Shown: positions 5,752 through 9,031 of the stretch, in pieces
Layout: the number at the start of each line of letters is the position of its first letter
Position numbering within the stretch: the first letter of the stretch is position 1
From: an uncultured Roseovarius sp.
GTDB lineage: Bacteria > Pseudomonadota > Alphaproteobacteria > Rhodobacterales > Rhodobacteraceae
Direction: 5' to 3'
Length of the DNA stretch: 9,031 nucleotides
Assembly (NCBI GenBank): GCA_913055965.1
Contig: CAJXKX010000058.1
Span: 1 to 9,031 of the forward strand
Notes under the pieces: model-generated
The model's input: only the letters and a program-made list of their open reading frames with translations
Told to the model about the DNA's origin: nothing
The model's database searches: none
Position numbers and translations under genes: made by a program

Positions 5752-6675
5752 ATGGCGCTTTCGCTCAAGGCCATGGCCTATTTCACCGCCGCGCTGCGCC
5801 ATGGCAACATCGCCCGGGCGGCGGAAGAGCTCAACATCTCGGCCTCCGCCGTGTCGGCGGCCATCGACCAGGTCGAGGACGCGTTCGATCTGACGCTGAC
5901 CATCCGTCAGCGATCGCGCGGGATCGAGCCCACGGCGAGCGGGCGCCTGATCGCAAGGAAATTCGAGCGGCTGCTCGATGATTACAACGCGGTGCTCGCG
6001 GAAGGCGCGGATCTGAAGGACACCCTGCGCGGAGAGTTGCGCGTCGGCTACTACGCACCCATCGCACCCGCCTTTCTGCCCGGGGTCTTCACGTCCTTCC
6101 TTCCAGGCCAAAGCGACGTGGTCCTGCATCTGGAAGAATGCGACAATGACGCCGCGCAGGACGGATTTTCGCGAGGACACTACGACGTGATCCTGTTCGT
6201 CACCGAAGGCGCGCGCGCCTCCATCGGGTTCGACGTGCTGATAGAGGCCCCGCCCTACTGCCTGATGCCCGCCGCTCATCCGCTGGCGACCCGGCCTTGC
6301 CTGCACCTTTCAGACATCGCCCGCGAGCCGCTGATCGTGCTCAACCGACCGGCAGCCTCCGCCTATTACCGCCGCCTGTTCGAGACACAGGCCGGAGGGC
6401 TCACCGTGGCCGCCCATGCCAATTCGACCGAGATGGTTCGCAGCCTTGTCGGGCGCGGTCTGGGATGCGCGGTGCTCAACATGCAACCGCTCACCGCCAC
6501 CACCTATGGCGGCGACGACCTGATCGCGCGGCCCATCGCGGACCCGCTGCCGCCCCTGACCCTTGCAATCGCCCATGACAAGACCCGACCGCGCAGGCTG
6601 GTGCGCCACTTCGTCGAGGCCTGCATGGCGCATTTTGCACGGCCCGGCCCGCACCGCTGCATCGTCGACGGCTAA
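5752..6675 (+). CDS. LysR-family transcriptional regulator
   Basis: This 307-residue protein has the standard LysR layout. An N-terminal winged helix-turn-helix covers residues about 5-64, with ALRHGNIARAAEELNISASAVSAAI as the DNA-binding helices and IEPTASGRLI as the wing end. A linker helix runs over about 65-92. The periplasmic-binding-protein-like effector domain starts at RGELRVGYYAPIAPAFLP (94-111) and continues through LVGRGLGCAVLN to the C-terminus. Length is normal for the family. The ATG at 5752 has AGGG 6 bases upstream. The divergent arrangement with the hydroxylase gene suggests it controls that gene and itself. The effector is unknown; the effector domain does not show a specific subfamily to me. 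Confidence 0.93.
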   Translation: MALSLKAMAYFTAALRHGNIARAAEELNISASAVSAAIDQVEDAFDLTLTIRQRSRGIEPTASGRLIARKFERLLDDYNAVLAEGADLKDTLRGELRVGYYAPIAPAFLPGVFTSFLPGQSDVVLHLEECDNDAAQDGFSRGHYDVILFVTEGARASIGFDVLIEAPPYCLMPAAHPLATRPCLHLSDIAREPLIVLNRPAASAYYRRLFETQAGGLTVAAHANSTEMVRSLVGRGLGCAVLNMQPLTATTYGGDDLIARPIADPLPPLTLAIAHDKTRPRRLVRHFVEACMAHFARPGPHRCIVDG

Positions 6676-6679
6676 CGCG

Positions 6680-6696
6680 GCCCGGTGCCGGGCACC
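6680..6696 (+). terminator. Small overlapping hairpins after lysR
   Basis: GCCCG-GTGC-CGGGC (6680-6693) and GGTGC-CGG-GCACC (6684-6696) are two mutually exclusive 5-bp hairpins 4-8 bases after the lysR stop codon. No T-run follows, so termination is uncertain; they lie just before the prfC promoter. Confidence 0.25.
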
Positions 6697-6705
6697 CGCA
6701 CGATA

Positions 6706-6734
6706 TTGCACCGCTCCCGCCGCCGCTCTATACG
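6706..6734 (+). promoter_or_regulatory. prfC promoter, consistent with a leaderless mRNA
   Basis: TTGCAC (6706-6711) and TATACG (6729-6734) are separated by exactly 17 bases, and the prfC ATG begins 7 bases after the -10 hexamer. A transcription start at the normal distance would be on or within 1-2 bases of the A of the ATG. In agreement, no Shine-Dalgarno sequence precedes the start codon. Confidence 0.5.
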
Positions 6735-6741
6735 CCCTTCC

Positions 6742-8349
6742 ATGCTGGACCAGACCCCAAACCGCCCCGCCCTGCCGCCCGAGATCGCGCGGCGGCGCAC
6801 CTTTGCCATCATCTCGCACCCCGATGCGGGCAAGACCACGCTGACCGAGAAGTTCCTGCTCTATGGCGGCGCGATCCAGATGGCCGGACAGGTCCGCGCC
6901 AAGGGCGAGGCGCGGCGCACGCGCTCGGACTTCATGCAGATGGAAAAGGACCGGGGAATTTCCGTGTCCGCCTCGGCCATGTCCTTCGATTTCAAGGAAT
7001 TCCGCTTCAACCTCGTCGATACGCCCGGCCATAGCGACTTCTCCGAGGATACCTACCGCACGCTCACGGCGGTGGATGCCGCCGTGATGGTGATCGACGG
7101 GGCCAAGGGGGTCGAGAGCCAGACGCGCAAGCTCTTCGAGGTCTGCCGCATGCGCGACCTGCCGATCCTCACCTTCTGCAACAAGATGGACCGCGAGGCG
7201 CGCGACACGTTCGAGATCATCGACGAAATCCAGGAGATGCTGGCGATCCACGTCACGCCCGCAAGCTGGCCCATCGGCCAGGGGCGCGATTTCCTGGGCT
7301 GCTACGACATGCTCCACGACCGGCTGGAACTGATGGACCGCGCCGACCGCAACCGCGTGGCCGAGACGGTCGCGATCGACGGGCTCGACGACCCGAAGAT
7401 GGCCGACCACGTCCCCCCCGCCCTGCTGGACAAGCTGCGCGAGGATATCGAGATGGCGCGCGAACTCTTGCCCGCGCTCGACGCGCAGGCGGTCCGCGAG
7501 GGGCACATGACCCCCATCTGGTTCGGCTCGGCGATCAATTCCTTCGGCGTGCGCGAGTTGATGCAGGGCATCGGCGCCTACGCGCCAGAGCCGCAGCCAC
7601 AGCGCGCCACCCCCCGCCAGATCGCCCCCGAGGAAGACAAGGTCGCGGGCTTCGTCTTCAAGGTGCAGGCCAACATGGACCCCAAGCATCGCGACCGCGT
7701 GGCGTTCCTGCGCCTCGCCTCGGGCCATTTCAAACGCGGCATGAAGCTCACCCATGTGCGTGCGAAAAAGCCGATCACCGTCTCGGCGCCGGTGCTGTTC
7801 CTCGCCGCCGACCGGGAACTGGCCGAAGAGGCCTGGGCGGGCGATATCATCGGCATCCCCAACCACGGGCAGTTGCGCATCGGCGACACCCTGACCGAGG
7901 GCGAGGCCCTGCGCGTGAGCGGCATCCCGTCCTTTGCCCCCGAACTGCTGCAACAGGCCCGCGCGGGCGACCCGATGAAGGCCAAGCACCTGGAAAAGGC
8001 GCTGATGCAGTTCGCCGAGGAGGGCGCGGCCAAGGTGTTCAAGCCCGCCTTCGGCTCGGGCTTCATCGTGGGCGTGGTGGGACAGCTGCAATTCGAGGTG
8101 CTGGGCTCTCGCATCGAGATGGAGTACGGGCTTCCGGTCCGGTTCGAGCCGTCGCAATTCACCTCCGCCCGCTGGGTCACGGGGCCGAAGGACAAGGTCG
8201 AGGCCTTCGTCGCCGCCAACAAGCAGCACATCGCCCACGACAATGACGGCGACGTCGTCTATCTCACGCGGCTGCAATGGGATATCGACCGGGTCGAGCG
8301 GGACTATCCGGACGTGACGCTCTCGGCGACCAAGGAAATGATGGTCTGA
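6742..8349 (+). CDS. prfC: Peptide chain release factor 3 (RF3)
   Basis: This 535-residue cytoplasmic GTPase recycles release factors RF1/RF2 from the ribosome after peptide release. All G motifs are visible: P-loop SHPDAGKTT (25-33), RGISVS of switch I (71-76), DTPGHSDFSED (93-103), NKMD (147-150) and SAIN (263-266). Further downstream, YAPEPQPQ opens the second domain, with FVFKVQANMDPKHRDRVAFLRL and, in the C-terminal domain, GVVGQLQFEVLGSRIEMEYG, both diagnostic of RF3 as against EF-G or LepA. E. coli RF3 has 529 residues, so length is normal. I chose the ATG at 6742 because it begins just before the conserved N-terminus; the open frame extends 19 codons upstream, across the promoter-like sequence. 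No ribosome site is visible. It ends before a strong terminator shared with clpX. Confidence 0.97.
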   Translation: MLDQTPNRPALPPEIARRRTFAIISHPDAGKTTLTEKFLLYGGAIQMAGQVRAKGEARRTRSDFMQMEKDRGISVSASAMSFDFKEFRFNLVDTPGHSDFSEDTYRTLTAVDAAVMVIDGAKGVESQTRKLFEVCRMRDLPILTFCNKMDREARDTFEIIDEIQEMLAIHVTPASWPIGQGRDFLGCYDMLHDRLELMDRADRNRVAETVAIDGLDDPKMADHVPPALLDKLREDIEMARELLPALDAQAVREGHMTPIWFGSAINSFGVRELMQGIGAYAPEPQPQRATPRQIAPEEDKVAGFVFKVQANMDPKHRDRVAFLRLASGHFKRGMKLTHVRAKKPITVSAPVLFLAADRELAEEAWAGDIIGIPNHGQLRIGDTLTEGEALRVSGIPSFAPELLQQARAGDPMKAKHLEKALMQFAEEGAAKVFKPAFGSGFIVGVVGQLQFEVLGSRIEMEYGLPVRFEPSQFTSARWVTGPKDKVEAFVAANKQHIAHDNDGDVVYLTRLQWDIDRVERDYPDVTLSATKEMMV

Positions 8350-8384
8350 CCCGCCTGCCGCCGCCCGGTCGGCCCCGCACAAGA

Positions 8385-8418
8385 CAAGAGGCCCGCACCA
8401 CCCGGTGCGGGCCTCTTG
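8385..8418. terminator. Bidirectional intrinsic terminator between prfC and clpX
   Basis: CAAGAGGCCCGCACC and its exact complement form a 15-bp stem with a 4-base ACCC loop. On the plus strand CTTT follows; on the minus strand the tail is GTCTTG, also with some U. It lies 35 bases after the prfC stop and 20 bases after the clpX stop, so it can serve both convergent genes. Confidence 0.88.
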
Positions 8419-8438
8419 CTTTCCGTGCAGGCGGCCGC

Positions 8439-9031
8439 TCAGCCGGCGCTCGCCCCGCCCTTCTTGCCCTTGGCCTCGGCATAGATGATCAGCGGCGCGG
8501 CGTCCGATGTCGCGGCCTCTTCGTTCACCACCACTTCCTCGACATTCTCGAGGCTCGGCAGGTCGAACATCGTGTCGAGCAGGATATCCTCGAGGATCGA
8601 GCGCAGCCCCCGCGCCCCGGTCTTGCGGGCAATGGCGCGCTTGGCGATGGCCTTGAGCGCGTCGTCGGTAAAGGTCAGCTTGGCGTTCTCCAGCTCGAAC
8701 AGGCGCTGATACTGCTTGACCAGCGCGTTCTTGGGCTCGGTCAGGATCGTCACCAGCGCGTCCTCGTCGAGATCCTCCAGCGTCGCCAGCACCGGCAGGC
8801 GGCCCACGAATTCCGGGATCAGGCCGAACTTGAGCAGGTCCTCGGGCTCCAGCGCCGACAGCACCTCGCCGATGCCGCGCTCGTCATTGTCGCGCACATC
8901 GGCGCCAAAGCCCATCGCGCTGCCCTTGCCGCGCTGCGCGATGATCTTGTCGAGCCCGGCGAAGGCGCCGCCGCAGATGAACAGGATGTTGGTGGTGTCC
9001 ACCTGCAGGAATTCCTGCTGCGGATGCTTGC
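8439..9031 (-). CDS. clpX: ATP-dependent Clp protease ATPase subunit ClpX, C-terminal part (runs off right edge)
   Basis: These are the last 196 residues of ClpX, the hexameric AAA+ unfoldase that feeds substrates into ClpP. E. coli ClpX has 424 residues, so slightly under half is present. Reading begins KHPQQEFLQVDTTNILFICGGAFAGLDKII (large AAA+ subdomain). It continues with MGFGADVRD, the ClpP-contact loop (IGF in E. coli), then EPEDLLKFGLIPEFVGRLPV containing the arginine finger, EPKNALVKQYQ, and ARKTGARGLRSILED with the sensor-2 Arg. The C-terminus, ending GKKGGASAG, is typical of alphaproteobacteria in being Lys/Gly-rich. A start at 9002 would be a false internal Met: the conserved reading continues beyond it to the window edge. 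The zinc-binding domain and Walker motifs lie outside. Confidence 0.97.
   Translation of the reverse strand, partial: KHPQQEFLQVDTTNILFICGGAFAGLDKIIAQRGKGSAMGFGADVRDNDERGIGEVLSALEPEDLLKFGLIPEFVGRLPVLATLEDLDEDALVTILTEPKNALVKQYQRLFELENAKLTFTDDALKAIAKRAIARKTGARGLRSILEDILLDTMFDLPSLENVEEVVVNEEAATSDAAPLIIYAEAKGKKGGASAG

Noticed and set aside
6310..8382. A 690-codon open frame on the minus strand opposite prfC and the end of lysR
   Set aside because: It is antisense to a clear RF3 gene and has a low-complexity His/Arg/Gly/Asp composition without family motifs; long antisense frames are expected in very GC-rich coding DNA.
8439..9002. A complete 187-residue gene starting at the Met at 9002
   Set aside because: The ClpX reading continues in frame to the window edge (KHPQQEFLQV), so this Met is internal and the gene is partial.

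Overview
The window looks like chromosomal DNA of a marine-type alphaproteobacterium of the order Rhodobacterales (Roseobacter/Rhodobacter relatives). The base composition is very GC-rich. The portal, small head protein and protease at the left match the head genes of the Rhodobacter-type gene transfer agent (GTA). The peptide chain-release factor 3 and ClpX at the right are of alphaproteobacterial type. No rRNA, tRNA, CRISPR array, transposase or insertion sequence was seen. The genus cannot be named from this sequence.

Layout. Positions 1-1813 (minus strand) hold the start of a GTA structural cluster, in transcription order: portal (g3-like), a 79-residue coiled-coil/membrane protein (g3.5-like, the 'GTA head formation protein') and the N-terminal part of the prohead protease (g4-like), which runs off the left edge. 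The genes overlap by a few bases, as in a translationally coupled operon. The terminase genes normally found directly upstream of the portal are absent. In their place are a 226-base non-coding gap, a DUF3833-type lipoprotein (2040-2567) and an atypical short-chain dehydrogenase (2647-3426), all on the minus strand. A strong hairpin followed by four U residues sits directly in front of the lipoprotein start codon.

Positions 3427-3643 are a divergent intergenic region leading to a plus-strand Hint (Hedgehog/intein) domain protein (3644-4645). It converges, 18 bases apart, on a minus-strand di-iron membrane hydroxylase of the sterol desaturase family (4664-5644). The hydroxylase is divergent from a LysR-family regulator (5752-6675), and the 107-base spacer holds a small palindrome and a -35-like hexamer. 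This is the usual arrangement of a LysR gene with its target.

The right third is housekeeping: prfC (6742-8349, plus strand), which has a promoter placed so that its mRNA may be leaderless, and the C-terminal part of clpX (8439-9031, minus strand). The two converge on a shared 15-bp-stem terminator. The most unusual observations are the terminase-less start of the GTA block, the hairpin in front of the DUF3833 gene, and the short-chain dehydrogenase whose catalytic Tyr and Lys are replaced by Ser and Arg. None is by itself proof of a new system.
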